From: Pyrus communis
Lineage: Eukaryota > Streptophyta > Magnoliopsida > Rosales > Rosaceae
Length of the DNA: 64,000 nucleotides
Reading direction: 5' to 3'
Assembly (NCBI RefSeq): GCF_963583255.1
Contig: NC_084811.1
Span: 18,680,088 to 18,744,087, forward strand
Part shown: positions 1 through 12,850 of the stretch, one piece after another
Layout: each line of letters starts with the position of its first letter
Position numbering within the stretch: the first letter of the stretch is position 1
Notes under the pieces: generated by a model
The model's database searches: none
The model's input: the letters and a program-made list of their open reading frames with translations, nothing else
What the model was told of the DNA's origin: nothing
Translations under genes and position numbers: made by a program

Positions 1-1
1 T

Positions 2-760
2 GCAACATCTACTTTCATTCCTGCTCCTACTCCTCTAGCTGAGGTTGCCCTCACTATTACGGTTGGAGGTGCGAGGGAGGCACATTCCGCTTCATCAGCG
101 TCATCCTTGCCTGACCTGGTAAAGAAGTTCGGACAAATCAGAACTAAACTACAGTCACTTTCCACATCTTTTGAGTCTCATTCTTTTCAAAATGCTCGTC
201 AAATCTTCAAAGATTGGATGAAAGGGGACTTCACATCTTCTTTCAGCCTTAAGACCCTCAATGACTTAGAGAAGGCCCTTATTGAGCTTTACCAAGCTTA
301 GTTGTTATCCCAGGCTCAGTACAAATCTTTTCTAAGTTTCTTCGAGAATTTGCGAGCACTAAGGGATCATCATCAAAAGGCGGAGTGGGTATCAAATCGA
401 GTGAAATGCTTTCAGGAAAAACATGTGAAGAGTATAGCCGCACTTCAGCAGTTGGTGGAAGAAGGGTCAGTGATGGAAGAAAGGATTGCAGTGGTTGATT
501 CTAAAATCCAGCGCTTGGAAGAGCAGTTGTCTTCACTCAAAGTTGAGAAAGTGACCCTCACCAACCACCTTTCCCAAAAAGTAGAAGAGATGGAGAAGAT
601 TTCCCAAGAGGTTGAGGATTCCAAAACCTAACTTGTGAATAGCAACATGTATTTAGGAAAACCAAGCCGAATTTTCACTATCATGCAAACTTACTTCTCT
701 AGAATAGTTGCTCTAGCCGAAGATGTAAAGTTTTATGTAAACTATGGGTTCTATGGATAA
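2..760 (+). pseudogene. 3' part of a PMD-associated coiled-coil ORF with two nonsense codons
   Basis: One frame is open from base 2 (the 5' end lies outside the window) to a TAA at 758-760, broken only by TAG at 299-301 and TAA at 629-631. The amino-acid character continues smoothly across both stops, so they are point lesions in one ancestral ORF. The stretch about 390-630 encodes a Glu/Lys/Leu-rich heptad-like coiled coil. From recall, this resembles the C-terminal half of plant mobile domain (PMD) repeat proteins, and a PMD N-terminal domain lies on the other strand at 38.2-39.7 kb. Both stops are what CAG and CAA become by C-to-T change. There is no evidence of function; this is probably a dead transposon-related gene. 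Family assignment is by recall only. Confidence 0.5.
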
Positions 761-999
761 GAGTTCTGATACATGACTGAATAATTGGTCTAGGTGAGGA
801 TCGTTCGTGACGTCTCAATATTCGTGCTTGGGAGTTGCAGCACGAACCTAAGGTGAGTGGGTCTTTTCCCTTTTATCGTATAAATATATATATAAGATTG
901 ACATCTCTGCAAACATTTAAAAATTGAATATTTCATATAATTTATGTGAATGCTTTGGAGGACTAGTACAACCTACGAATAGCTTGATCCCTGTTTAGG

Positions 1000-2782
1000 G
1001 TATGTAGGCAGTCTAATGAGATGTTAGATGTAGCCATATAATAAATGAGACTAAATAATTGAGACAATAGCCTTGTTTGGGGAGTTGAGCAATGTGAGGG
1101 ACATTGGTGGAAAATGTGAGATTTAACCTTATGATTTGGTGGTTAAATGTTGGTTATAAATCAATGTGTGAAGAATCAAGAAATTAAAGTAAGGAAACGT
1201 AAGTAATGATAGTTAATTAAACTAGTGTCTAGTTGCCTTATCACCGATAATTATTCCCAAAAATAAATAGTTTGGAAGTGGGGCGTTATAGATTATGCAT
1301 TTCACGCCATGTTGTATATATATTTGGAAACACTATGTTATGGTTAAGTATTAGATTGCATCATGGCATATCCATATGTATATTATCTGCACATAATTAT
1401 TGTGAATGCTTTGAAGTGTAAAGGTGAACGCATGACACACAGGTAAGTTCAGGTGAGTTTATGGTATTAGTTGAAATGATGGAGTTATGACATGACTACA
1501 TTTATGTTTTAGGCAACTCCGACATTGTCGTACAGGTTGCAATAATAGGCAACTCCAACCTTGTCGTATAGGTTGCCCATGAGTCGTACATTTTATATTA
1601 GATGCAGTTAGAGCTCATAAACTTGCATCCTGGTGTTAGTGCTCCAGCCCGTGGCCAGGGCACAGTCTTCACGTGATGTTCACCTTCTGCACCTTACGCC
1701 CACCTTGGATCCAAGGGAGGTGCACAGTCCTGTCGTACAGACCACAATAGGTGGTTCCAACTCATAGGTGACCCGCGATTATTCGCACAGTCTTCACGTG
1801 ATCGTAGTACTTGAGCGTATTTATTTACACCAATCCTGTCGTACAGACCACTTTAGGTGGTTCCAACTCGTGTGCAGGTATACTTATTGAGCTATTGGCT
1901 AGCATGTTGATGAGCTATTGGCTAGAATGTTGATGAGCTATTGGCTAACATGTTATTGAGCTATTGGCTAGCATGTTGATGAGCTATTGTCCAGCATGTT
2001 ATTGAGCTATTGGCTAACATGTTGATGAGCTATTGGCTAATATGTTGTTGAGCTATTGATTCAGCCGTACAGGTAACATGAGGTGACTCCGGTTAGCATA
2101 TTGATGAGTTATTGGCTAGCATGTTATTGAGCTATTAGCTAGTATGTTGTTGAGTTATTAATTTAGCTGTACATGTCACGTGAAGTGACTCCGGCTAGCA
2201 TGTTGATGAGCTATTAGTTCAGCCGTACAGGCCACAATAGGTGGATCCGGCTGACATACCATTTCATATTGATTTATTTCACTTGGGTTACTTATTCTTG
2301 TTGAGATATTTGACACGGCATAGCTGTGAGACTGTTATTTTGGTTATGGTTTTGAGTTATAGTCATGCCTGTTATTTTTTGGGAAATTATACAGGTGTTA
2401 CGACGAGGGGTTACTGACTTTGGTAATTGAAATTGATTTGAAAAGTTTTGTTTCGCTCACTCACATTTTCTATTTTTGCACCCCTCCAGGTTCTATCAGC
2501 AGAGTTTCATATCGACGAGGATTTATGGCACTTTTCAATACAGATGTCTTCTTATAATGGTATAATCATTATCTTACCTTACTATACTCTACCTATGCTC
2601 TGTATCATGCGTGAAATGGGTCCAGACCCACTCATCACGCATTTGTGCACTTAAGTACTTTTAGGTTTTAATTTATTCACATTTTATACACTAGCACACT
2701 TTATGGCTTCGTCACCTTCCAGGTGTCGGCTAGCACAGCTTGATTCGAGGTCCTAGTGGACATTCCGGGTTGGGGTGTGTCA
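1000..2782 (+). mobile_element. LTR-like region, probably gypsy-derived; 5' limit not placed
   Basis: No coding sequence is supported here. The stretch ends in GGGGTGTGTCA at 2772-2782, a typical 3' LTR end in plant gypsy elements. It contains short dispersed repeats of the form GTACAGACCACAATAGGTGG (near 1734, 1841 and 2225) and a 23-bp tandem array. I could not find a matching TG start or a target duplication, so this is a tentative LTR or LTR fragment. The short ORF at 2448-2654 is not convincing as a gene. Confidence 0.35.
1889..2215 (+). repeat. 23-bp tandem repeat inside the LTR-like region
   Basis: About seven near-perfect copies of a 23-bp unit beginning GAGCTATTGGCTAGCATG run from 1889 to about 2050. 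More degenerate, interrupted copies continue to about 2215. Copies differ mainly at the last bases (TTGAT versus TTATT) and at one or two internal positions. Confidence 0.85.
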
Positions 2783-4899
2783 TTTTGTGTATTTGCACTT
2801 TGACCCAAAAATTTATATTTTTACGTAAAGGCCTAAAATCACTAAAGGAAAAATTGTTTTGCTCCTTTAATGAAGTGTTTGCATTTGTTGAAATTTTTGG
2901 GTTCTAGTTGTAATTACATGAAGTAGTGGACTTTTTTGTTTTTACAAAGTGACCTCAAAAGTTTGTGTTTTGCAATATAGCCCAAAAGTTGAGGTTATTG
3001 CATTTTGGCCCAAATTAGTTGAGAACAAAATAGTTTTGTATCTTTAAATGAGAATTTGGTTTTCATTTCATTTAGCTCCATCTAAATCAATTCTATGGAT
3101 ACAAAAACCAAATGACAATATTACATTCAAGTTTAATTAGTTAAAGCGTTAATTAATTAAAGAAATGGTGATTATGAACCTAAGCCTACGATAATTAAGC
3201 TATGTGAAAGGCTGTCTCTCAAATTGTTTGAACCATGGGAATGTGTAAATTAGATTTTGGTTGTAATTTGATATGATCAAATGTTGTAAAAGAGCATAAG
3301 CTCTTCTTTACTTTGAAGTACTAATTTCTTGTTTTATTTGATATGCATGAAATTGGAGTAGTAGGGTCCAACGCCCAATAAGAAAACACACCTTAATGTG
3401 ATTAAACGAGTAACTAAAATCAATCACCATTACTAGACCGAGATCCATCACTAGGCTCGTGTTGGATCGAATCAAAGGTTCATAGTCATCCTAAGGCCCT
3501 AAGGCAACTATATAGTCCATCAATGAATGCAAAGCTTATGTTAGTAGTACCATATTTTCTTGCTTTAAAAACTGTTTAACAAGCATAGTGGGAGTATCAT
3601 ATAGTACTAAATCAATCACATGGACCAATAGTTGTAATAGGACCAAATTGTTTTAATAAGATTAAAAAGCATGCTTATATGTGATGAGACCTAAAACCCT
3701 CAACAAAACCATTATTAAGTTGACAAACGTGAGAGTGATTTGAACACTTTTTCATGGCCTTCCACCGTGGTAAGCTTTGATCGTTAATGACTCGTACACC
3801 AACTTCACCCTATCATGTGGGAGTTCAAAGTGCGTGCTTACACTCAGGATGAGTCCTATACGCATACATGATGTTGTGAAGGTAGGCAACGAGAATGATC
3901 AACATCATATCATTGTGAGGTTGTTCTTGAACCCCTACTTGAACTTGCATGGTGAGAATGACTTAACTAAGTGCAATGAAGCCAACATCATAACATTGTG
4001 AGGCATCATTCTCTAAAGGCCAAATAAGATGGGTACTTACATGAGATGTAAATGAGTAAGCGTACTCTCTCATTATTATTGTTGCTAGCCAACATCATAC
4101 CATTGTGAGGTGGGCTTGGTAATAGTGAGTCTCTCTTACCCTACTAAGAGTTTCCTCCAAAACTCTCGAATTCCAATGAGGGATATGGAATTTGCCAAAA
4201 ATAGTGGGTGGTGCTATTTGATTTAAAGACCGAGCTCAAATATCTTAAAATCAATCAATTTATATTCGTTATGTATTTATTTACGGATATCCAAAACTTG
4301 ACAAAGAAAAGTCGAAGGCTTTAGTTTCCAGACTTGGTACCACAATCCCATAGATTGTCTTGAATGGATTGTATATGTACCTAAGTAGTCTCATTCTCAC
4401 AATCTTCCTATTGATAATGTATCATTGGAAGAACATGTTAGATAAGTATATAATAAAGAGGACAACACTTTTAGTGTCATGATTCTTCACTTACAAATCA
4501 TTGTATGAAGAAATAAGAGTTGCTTTGAACAACCCTTAGTTAACGTAAACACTAGTGCTTGTTTCTTTGTTAAATGAACAAGGAACTTGAGAAGTAAGCA
4601 CAAAGGCATGAACACTTTATGTGCCATGATTCTTCACTTGCAAATTGTTGTACGAAGAAATGAGAGTTGCCTTGAACAATTCTTGAAAGTTTGTAATTAT
4701 GTTTAGAACATAATGGTTGATTAACAAAAATAGTCCATCAACATGGAAACCCAGGACACAGGTTAGTGTGCCTATCGTGAATCTGACTATCGCCCACTCA
4801 TTATATCCAATGCATGAGAAAATTTTAAATTATGTAAGCAACCTAGAAGAAACGAATCCATTATGATAGTTTCCATGATATTTAGAATATATATGAGAT
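2783..4899. other. AT-rich intergenic stretch with decayed repeats, no gene
   Basis: No credible gene is seen. A motif CAACATCATAACATTGTGAGG recurs three times (near 3900, 3983 and 4089). A block starting ATGATTCTTCACTT is duplicated near 4480 and 4630, each copy followed by a GAAGAAAT-AGAGTTGC segment. This is probably the 5' or gag side of the decayed copia element to the right, but no gag protein can be read. Confidence 0.4.
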
Positions 4900-6433
4900 G
4901 ATAATCAATGATGCATTAGCACATGCAGTAGCTACTAAGATCATGCTGAGCAATGACATTGAACCTCGTTCCGTTGATGAATGTCAACATGGAATCGATC
5001 GGTCAAACTGAAAATAAGCAATCCAAGTCGAACTTAATTCACTTGCAAAACGCAATGTGTTTGGGCCTGTAGTTTCTACACTGCCACATGTGAAGCCCAT
5101 TGGCTATAAGTGGGTTTTGTAAGGAAGCGTAATGAGAGGAATGAAATGGTACGATATAAAGCATGTCTTATGGTGTAAGGCTTATCTCAATGCCCTAGAA
5201 TTAATTATGATGAAATGTATTCGCTCGTAATGGATATGATTATATCCTGCTACCTTATTAGTTTTGTAGTTTCCTAAGAACTGGATATGCAGCTTATGGA
5301 CGTGGTAACTATGTATCTTTATAGGGATCTTGATACAAAAATCTATATGAAAGTTCTTGAAGGACTTACATTGACTAGATCAAATAATCTAGACCATGGA
5401 ACACCTTCTCCATTCGACTAAGGTGTTCACTCTGCAGATTGAAGCAATCTGGGCGGATGTGGTATAACCGTATGAGTCAGCATTTAATTATTCAGGGATA
5501 TGTGCATGAACAATGAACTATGCCTTTACATGTTTATTAAGAAGTCACATTCCGAATTTGTGATTGTTGCAGTATATGTCGATGACACAAATCTCATTCA
5601 GACTTCTGAAGAGCTTGAGAAAACTGTTGCACACCTAAAGTCAGAAATGAGATGAAAGATCTTGGGAAAACTCAATATTAACTCAGCCTGGAGATCAAGC
5701 ATAGTTCGGATGGAATCCTAGTACATCAGTCGAACAACACTCATAAGGTGTTGCATCATTTTAATTAGGATAAAAGCGAAGCCTTCGAGTACTACTATGA
5801 CCATTCGATCATTAGATGCTAAAAGAGATCATTTCCGTCCTAAGGAGCATGAAGAAAGATTTTGGGATCCAAAGTTCCATATTTAAGTGTGATAGATGCT
5901 TTATTGTACTTAGCTTAGTGCATTAAACCCGACATTTCCTTCGCTGTCAATCTTTTGGCAAGATACAGCAATATGCCCATACTCAGACAGTGGACAGCTG
6001 TTAAAGACATCTTTCAATTCTCAAGTCAATTCCCACCTTGTTTTATCCCCATCAATACTCAAGAAGTGCCGTAGCCCCCCTTAATTCTCAAGTCGATTCC
6101 CGTTTTGTTGGTTATGCTGATGCAAGGTACTTATTTGACCCGCACAAGGCATACTTTCAAATGGGTTATGTCTTTACCATTGGAGGCACCACAATATCTT
6201 GGAGGTCAACCAAACAGACCTTAGTTGCTACTTCTTTGAACCATGTTGAGATACTCACCCTACATGAAACTACTCGGGAATGTTTTTGGTTGAGAGCAGT
6301 TGTGGGACATATTCGAAACACTTGTGAACTTTCTTCCATCGTTGACGTCCCTACAACGATCTATAAAGACAACGTATCATGTATCGAACATCTCAAGAAG
6401 GGATATGATAATTGCTCAAAAGTGCAAGTCTAA
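4900..6433 (+). mobile_element. Decayed Ty1/copia pol remnant (reverse transcriptase to RNase H)
   Basis: Several short frames read as copia polymerase. Near 5090-5170 there is a reverse-transcriptase start region (IGYKWV-like), and the catalytic YVDD box is encoded at 5575-5586. An RNase H segment is open at 6038-6433, with the copia-typical block ISWRSTKQT followed by an ATSLNHVE-type stretch. Stops and frameshifts lie between the blocks, so no full protein can be made. Orientation is plus. No LTR pair was found, so element borders are unknown. The copia lineage is clear from motif order (RT before RNase H, with no integrase after it). Confidence 0.8.
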
Positions 6434-7660
6434 TGCGCTTTGATTATACCCATTACATGTTTTTCTCTAGTAATTTATCAAATTTGTGCTTTATCATGTA
6501 TAACTGGTCAAATAGGTTTTATATCTAATTTGTTTTAATTTTGACTTATGTTATATTAATTTTAATGTGCAAGACTATGAGAATGATGCAAGGCAATTAA
6601 AGGATGAGGCACAAGACAATCAATTGGTGATAAACTCTATGTCGGTTACGAAAAGGAAATAAAGAAAGGAGAAGGCAAAGAAGAAGAAAAAGAAACGGCA
6701 ACCATTACCATTTCAATATGGCATTAAGGCTTATCATTGATCATTATTCAAGGATTTAAAACAAAGGTTGGATGCGGCTGCAGCACAACCATTCCCATTT
6801 TTATGTTTTCCATTAGTTTTGCTCTTTCATAATTTTAAGAGTTTCTTATTTTTCTATTTTGTTATATGGAGAACTAATCTCTCTAGCTAAGGCTAGGAGG
6901 AAAACCTTTAACTACTATGTGATTTTATTAGTTTGATTCGAATTGTAGTATCAACAATAAACTCTTGTTATTGGTTTGTTCAAATTAATATCTAGTTTTT
7001 CTTTATTTGTCGATTGATGAATGTTAATTAAAATTCATAGGTTCGCTCATGTTTTTCCCGGTGTGTGACGGTGCATAACACCATCGTGGCGGCACGTGGT
7101 GGCGCATGGCCGGAACGTAGCAGCATATGGCGGCATGTGCAAGACATGTGCCCTACCCTCAAATTTTTTGGTGTTCTAAATCATGTGGCACCCTTTGTTT
7201 GTGCAAATTCATTACCTAAATGGTAGTTTTGGAAACCCCTTCAGGACATAACAAGAATAAGGAGAACACCAGTGGTGACGAGTGGGCTTGGTAATGAGGC
7301 TTTCATCCTTTGGATTTATGGTGATGGTTCATTTACTGCAATTTTATCTTTGTTGTAATAATTGCATGATCGCACTTTTTATTATGCATAGCACTGCACT
7401 TTTATGTGTTTACTATTGTGTGAAACTTCTAGATACTCTGATGTGAAGTGATAATAACGGGAATTAATCCCAAGATAATTTGTGTCCCTAGTGGGGAGGT
7501 TGATAAGTGAACCCTGTAGCATCTTTGGATTTATTAATGATGAATGTTTTTGTTCAAATTCTTGCACATCATAAATATCTTACGATGGGGCCATATGGTT
7601 AATTTAATGTCAGCCAGCACATCACGGCCTCGTAACTTGTGTTATTGGGGTTAGGGTGTA
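6434..7660. other. Non-coding stretch downstream of the copia remnant
   Basis: No gene is supported. 6590-6780 is purine-rich with lysine-coding runs in one frame but many stops. 7070-7145 is a short GC-rich patch of imperfect TGGCGGCATGTGG-type repeats, unlike its AT-rich surroundings. The minus-strand ORF at 7382-7567 shows no recognisable domain. Confidence 0.4.
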
Positions 7661-7984
7661 AAAAAATTTCATTGTGCTGGGAAAACCGGCCTGGTATATC
7701 AAGTGTCATTATATAATTGGGGTGATATTTCCTTTCCAACTTTCCAACCAATTATATTAGAGTAATGCTAAGGAGACTAAATTTGTAGACTAAATTTTCA
7801 AAACTAAAGGACATGGAAGTTGATAATTGTTTATTACTTAAGCGTTGATAAACATGCTCATTTCTATTGGTGACACATCGTTTAGTTTGCAAATTTAGTC
7901 TACAAATTTAGTCTTCCTAGCATTATCCATTATATTATGGCACTTAGTACACTGGGTTGTGTTCCCAACAAATAGAAAAATTTC
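7661..7984. mobile_element. PIF/Harbinger-like MITE split by a second MITE
   Basis: The left half (AAATTTCATTGTGCTGGGAA, then a TCATTATATAA stretch) is an imperfect inverted match to the right half ending AGAAAAATTTCTCC. The inverted ends are about 60 bp each. The same terminal sequence (GAGAAATTTTTC) appears in copies at 8351 and 53360. The middle holds another MITE (7760-7928). Exact ends are uncertain by a few bases. Confidence 0.55.
7760..7928. mobile_element. 169-bp Mutator-type MITE with 9-bp target duplication
   Basis: Inverted ends GAGTAATGCTAAGGAGACTA and GGATAATGCTAGGAAGACTA (read inward on opposite strands) continue to match for about 45 bp. The element is flanked by exact 9-bp repeats ATTATATTA at 7751-7759 and 7929-7937. 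A 9-bp duplication is typical of Mutator-like elements. It is inserted in the older MITE around it. A relative lies at 26219-26376. Confidence 0.85.
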
Positions 7985-8350
7985 TCCTAATTGAGGTTTA
8001 TTGGGAAGGCTTGCACATAAAGTCCCTTATCAATGGATTGTAGCTTCTTAAAAGCACCTCCCTATAAATACCTCATATCCCCTATCAATTAAACCATAAA
8101 CACTCGCTCTTTTTTGAGAAACTTTCTTAGGCATAGGAGATCCATTGGCTAACCCCCCCCTCCCCTACCCCTACACCTGGTGGCATATGAGGGTTTGACC
8201 TTGATCAAATGTGTTATTTTGTTTTGTAGGTACAATTTCATCAAGACTGAAGACGGCAAAATTTTGCTACCACATCAATAAATGGAGATGACCTATATAT
8301 TCAGAAACTAGAATAAATATTATAGCACAACAATTGGAGATGGCCTTTTA

Positions 8351-8518
8351 GAGAAATTTTTCGTAGTGCTCGGAAAATGGGTAGTACACCACGTGTCATT
8401 ATATAAGTGAAGGGAAGTTTTAATTTTTAAGTTGTTAAATTTTTAACACAAGTATCGCATCACTTGTATAGTGACATATGGTATACCATCCTATATTCTG
8501 GGCATACTAAAAAATCTC
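8351..8518. mobile_element. PIF/Harbinger-like MITE flanked by TTA
   Basis: The left end GAGAAATTTTTCGTAGTGC and the right end, read from the other strand, GAGATTTTTTAGTATGC form imperfect inverted repeats of about 60 bp. TTA occurs on both sides (8348-8350 and 8519-8521), the target duplication expected of PIF/Harbinger (Tourist) elements. It shares its terminal sequence with the elements at 7661 and 53360. Confidence 0.7.
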
Positions 8519-8829
8519 TTAATTTCAGCATACTATTCTAGTGAGGTGTCACACTCTAATTGGTAAGACCCCTTAATTTAACCACTTTTGTTTTGTTAGG
8601 GTAAAAATGAAAATTTAAAGAAAATTTTACTTGAACTTATATAAACTCTTTCTACACTCAACTTACTCCCTACACCATATTATTATGAATTAAAGAATTA
8701 ATATCTCTTTGAACCCAAATTTACTGCCTAAACTACTCTTACAAACCTAATTCAAAATAAAAATTTATTTGTACACCCATTCAAAATGTAAATTCATCAA
8801 ATTTGTTTTCTCCAAAATACACTTTAATT

Positions 8830-9760
8830 CTTTGTTTGAAACCTCAACCTGCCCAGATGTCTGTGGATGATAAGGTGTAGCCACACGATGTTTAATCCCA
8901 TATTTGGCTAGAAAAGCATCAAACTATTTATTAATAAAATGCTTCCCCCCCCCCCCCCCATCACTAAGAATTATACGTGGAATTCCAAAACGCAAAAATA
9001 TCACCCCCTGGAGGAATTTTAGGACCATTGATCCTTGATTAGTTGGTGCTGCAATGGCTTTGATTCATTTAGAAACATATTCCACAGCAACTAAAATATA
9101 CTAATTCCCATGAGATGATGGGAATGGCCCCATGAAATCAATACCCCAAACATCAAATAACTCAACAATTAGAATACTTTGTTGGGGCATCTCATTCCTT
9201 TTGGATTGGTTGCCGACTCTTTGACACCTGTCACAAGCTTTGCACCAATTATTTGCATCTTTAAATAATGTAGGCCAAAACAACCCACTTTACAGAATTT
9301 TCTCTGCTGTCCTTTTCTGTCCAAAATGTCCCCCATATGCATAATGATGAGCAAAACATAAAACACTTTCTTGTTCAACCTCAGGAATGCACCTGCGAAT
9401 AATTTGGTTTGGACAATACTTATATAAGTATGGTTCATCCCATAAATAATGCTTTACATCAGACAAAAACTTCTTTTTCTGCTGAAATGAAAAATCAGGA
9501 TGCACCACACCCTTAGGCAAATACTTAACAATATTAGCAAACCAAGGCGTATTAATTTGGACATCAAGGAACTGTTCATCTAGGAAACTTTCACTCAATG
9601 GCAGTGAATCTTTTTGTGCAGCTGCTAGAATAATTAATCTAGATAAATGGTCAGGCACTACATTTTCACTACCCTTTTTATCTTTAATCTCTAGGTCGAA
9701 TTCTTGAAGTAAAAGAACCCAACGAATCAATCTTGGCTTTGCATCCTTCTTAGACAACAA
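8830..9760 (-). pseudogene. Athila-like RNase H end and integrase
   Basis: 9290-9760 begins with the end of RNase H (VPDHLSRL block) and then the integrase zinc-binding start (HH...GGHFGQKRT). After a small frame change, 9101-9283 carries the Cys pair (CKACDRCQ) and the first catalytic-core Asp (GIDFMGPFP). Further frame changes lead to about 8830, where an [17 protein letters not shown] block holds the last catalytic Glu. A run of about 16 C lies in the middle (8944-8959). The integrase cannot be made. Confidence 0.75.
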
Positions 9761-10063
9761 GTGTTAGAGTGTAGCGTGGTCTGTATAAATAATAACTTTT
9801 GCCCTAACCAAATAAGAATGAAACTTTTCTAAAGCAAACGCAACTGCCAATAGTTCTTTTTTAGTGGTAGCATGGTTCAACTGTGCATCGTTTAAAGTTT
9901 TGATGGCATAATAAATTACATGCAGAAGTTTGTCTTTTCATTGTCCAAACACTGGTCCAACTGCATAATTTGATGCATCACACATCAATTCAAATGGTAA
10001 ACTTCAATCTGGTGCAGCAAGGATGGGTGCTGAAGTTAGGAGTGACTTCAACTTGTTAAATGC

Positions 10064-10850
10064 TTATAAGCAAGCCTTATCAAAATTAAATGGTGCATCC
10101 TTATCCAATAAATTGCATAAAGGTCGGCTAATCTTGGAGATATCCTTGATGAACTGATGGTAAAATCCTTTATGTCCCAAAAACGATCTAACACCTTTTA
10201 CTGATGTAGGGGGTGGTAACTTTGCAGTCACATCAATTTTAACTTTGTCAACTTCAATGCCTTTGCTAGAACTTGAATAACCCAAAACAATGCCTTGTTT
10301 CACCATGAAATGACACTTTTCCCAATTCAGCACTAAATTTGTTTCTTGACATCTCTCAAGAACTAATGATAAATTATGTAAGCACTAATCAAATTAATCC
10401 CCAAACACAGAAAAATCATCCATGAAAACTTCCACAATTTTTTCAACCAAGCCAGAAAAAATACTTATCATACAACATTGAAAAGTAGCTGGTGCATTGC
10501 ATAACCCAAATGGCATCTTCCGATAAGCAAATGTCCCAAACGGACATGTAAAAGCTGTCTTTTCTTGATCCTCTGGTACAAATGGGATCTGATTGTACCC
10601 AAAATAACCATCCAAGAAAGAATAGAAAGCCCTTCCAGCCAATCTTTCCAACATTTGGTCAATAAACGGTAGCGGAAAATGGTCTTTTCTTGTGCCTGCA
10701 TTTGGCTTCCTATAATGCATACACATCTGCCACCCTGTAATTAAACTCGTAGAAACAAGCTCATTGTTGTCATTTTTAACCACTGTAATGCATGTACGTT
10801 TAGGAACAACCTGCGTAGGACTCACCCATTTACTGTCTGAAATAAATTAA
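10064..10850 (-). pseudogene. Athila-like reverse transcriptase
   Basis: 10394-10825 is one open frame covering RT fingers and palm, with the LPFIDQMLERLAG, MPFGLCNAPATFQ and FMDDFSVFG blocks in order. The FMDD box is the catalytic metal site. 10064-10333 carries the thumb/connection block (GVRSFLGHKGFYHQFI). A stop and short gap lie between them. FMDD rather than YVDD or YIDD supports the Athila-type call. Confidence 0.85.
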
Positions 10851-11287
10851 ATCATATATGCATTAAGTAACTTCATAACCTCTGTTCTAACAACCTTTTT
10901 TATAATTGGCTTAAGGCGGCATTGAGCATCAACTGTTGCCTTCACGTCGTTTTCCATTAAAATTCTGTGCATACAAATTGCTGCACCAATATCCTTGATG
11001 TCGGCAATTGTCCATCCCAATGTATCTTGATATTTTCTTAAAATACGAAGCAATTTATATTCTTCTGTTTGAGTTAAATCTATTGCAACAATAACTGGCA
11101 GCGTCTCTACAGCACCCAAATGTGCATATTTTAAGTGATTTGACAAAGGCTTCGGCTCCAATTTTGGTGGCTGTTGTCTAGACAATTTAAGGGGCTGTTT
11201 AGGCTCCCCTAAATTCTCATAAACATTTCTCCACCTTGGCAAATGTGTTGGCAAGCTATCCAATGCATAAATGTACTCAAAAACCCC

Positions 11288-11900
11288 TTAATCTACATAA
11301 TTTGTCCCAATTTCCCCTTGTAAAACGTGCAGTAACTGATCTGTATTTGAACTGACATAAAAATTATCTTGAACCATATTGTCTAACACATCAATGTGCA
11401 TACATTCTTGCTGTTCAACAAGACGTTTTGCTGCCTCAAACAAATTAAATACAATAGATTGGTCTTGAATTTGTAAAGTTAATGTTCTAACTTCCACGTC
11501 AATTAAAGTCTTAGTCGTTGCCATAAACGGCCTCCCCAAAAGGATACGCATTTGAAGGTCTTCATCCATGTCTAAAACCACAAAATCTGCCGGTAGATAA
11601 AAATTATCAACCTTAATAATTAGATCTTCAATAACACCTCTTAGATAAGTGATTAAGCGATCAGTTAGCTGGAGAATAATTAATGTAGGCTTTAAGTCTC
11701 CTTGTCCTAATCTCTAAAAAACAGAAAAAGGCATCAAATTAATACTTGAACCCAAATCAATTAAAGCACTTTTAAAATCAGAATTCCCAATAGTACAAGA
11801 AATATTAAAACTCCCAGGATCTTTTTTCATATGTGGCAGTTTGTGTAGTAATGCTGCACTGCATTGCTCTTTCAACACAACTGTCCAAATCTGCAAGTTT
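11288..11900 (-). pseudogene. Athila-like aspartic protease region
   Basis: The frame at 11714-11896 encodes an aspartic protease active-site loop of the DLGSSINLMP type, and 11288-11581 continues with the downstream flap and linker (ILLGRPFMAT block). These lie between gag and reverse transcriptase, as expected for a gypsy polyprotein. A stop or frame change separates the two parts, so no active protease can be produced. Confidence 0.7.
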
Positions 11901-12363
11901 CTTCTTGCTGCTGCAAACCTCTTTCAAAAATTTAGCATATGATGGAATTTTCTTGATTGCGTCTAACAATGGAATGTTGATCTGAACCTTGGATAATGTT
12001 TGCATAAAATCTTTGAGTTGCTGATCTCTTGCTTTAGGAGTTACACTTTCTAGATAGGGTAGTGGAGGGTCATAAACACACTAAGAAACCTGTTTTGGGA
12101 TAGTTTCTATACTGGGCAGATTTTGTTTTTCTACAAAATTTGCAAGTTCTGCTGCTAGTATTGTAGATTCTGCAGAAATTTGCACAGCTGGCAGATTCCT
12201 GCAGTTTTTATGATTGTCATAACTTTTTCCACATCGTAAAGTCCAAACAACATTGCAGTCTTCACGTCCTCTTGGATTAGGCACTATTTGACTAGGAAAT
12301 TTGTCTTTTCTCTGTCTGAAATCTATGCAGCTAGTTGCCCAAATTGTTGCTCCAAATTTTTAA

Positions 12364-12850
12364 TTAATGCTTCAACATTTTGAATTCTTTGATTGTTACC
12401 ACAAGTTGATCATCCAAAGATGGTTTGGATGGTAGAAAAGGTTTTTCTACATGCTGAAATGGTTTTGAATTAGTCTGATTATCACCCCATTTGAAATTAG
12501 GATGATCCTTCCATCCTGGATTGTAATGAGTTGCATATGCATCATTCCTAGGCCTTTGATAACTATTCATCATATTAACATGTTGTTCAACTAGCTCCGG
12601 GTAAGACTCTTTATGCAGGCAGCCCATGATGTCATGCGTAGCCAAGCTGCAGATAGTGCAAACTGTTGCTGCAAGCGGCTATTGCTGTGTAGAATTTGCT
12701 ATCTGTTGTAAAATAATGTCAAACTTTGCATCAATTTTCTTCTCCATTTTCTCCATTTGTGCAGACATATTAGGAGAACCTACTAATAACTCAAAAATGT
12801 CCCTTTTGTGGGAATGTTCTGTTGCCCACTGTTGAGATTCTATAGCCATC
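12364..12850 (-). pseudogene. Athila-like gag continuation beyond the inserted LTR
   Basis: The gag frame resumes at 12850 immediately on the other side of the inserted LTR (AIESQQWA-type start) and runs, with frame changes, to about 12364. It carries the YNPGWKDHPNFKWG block typical of Athila/Tat gag-protease linkers. A diverged version of the same block occurs at 36398-36667. Rejoining the target duplication would close the gap cleanly, which shows the interruption is a secondary insertion. Confidence 0.65.
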
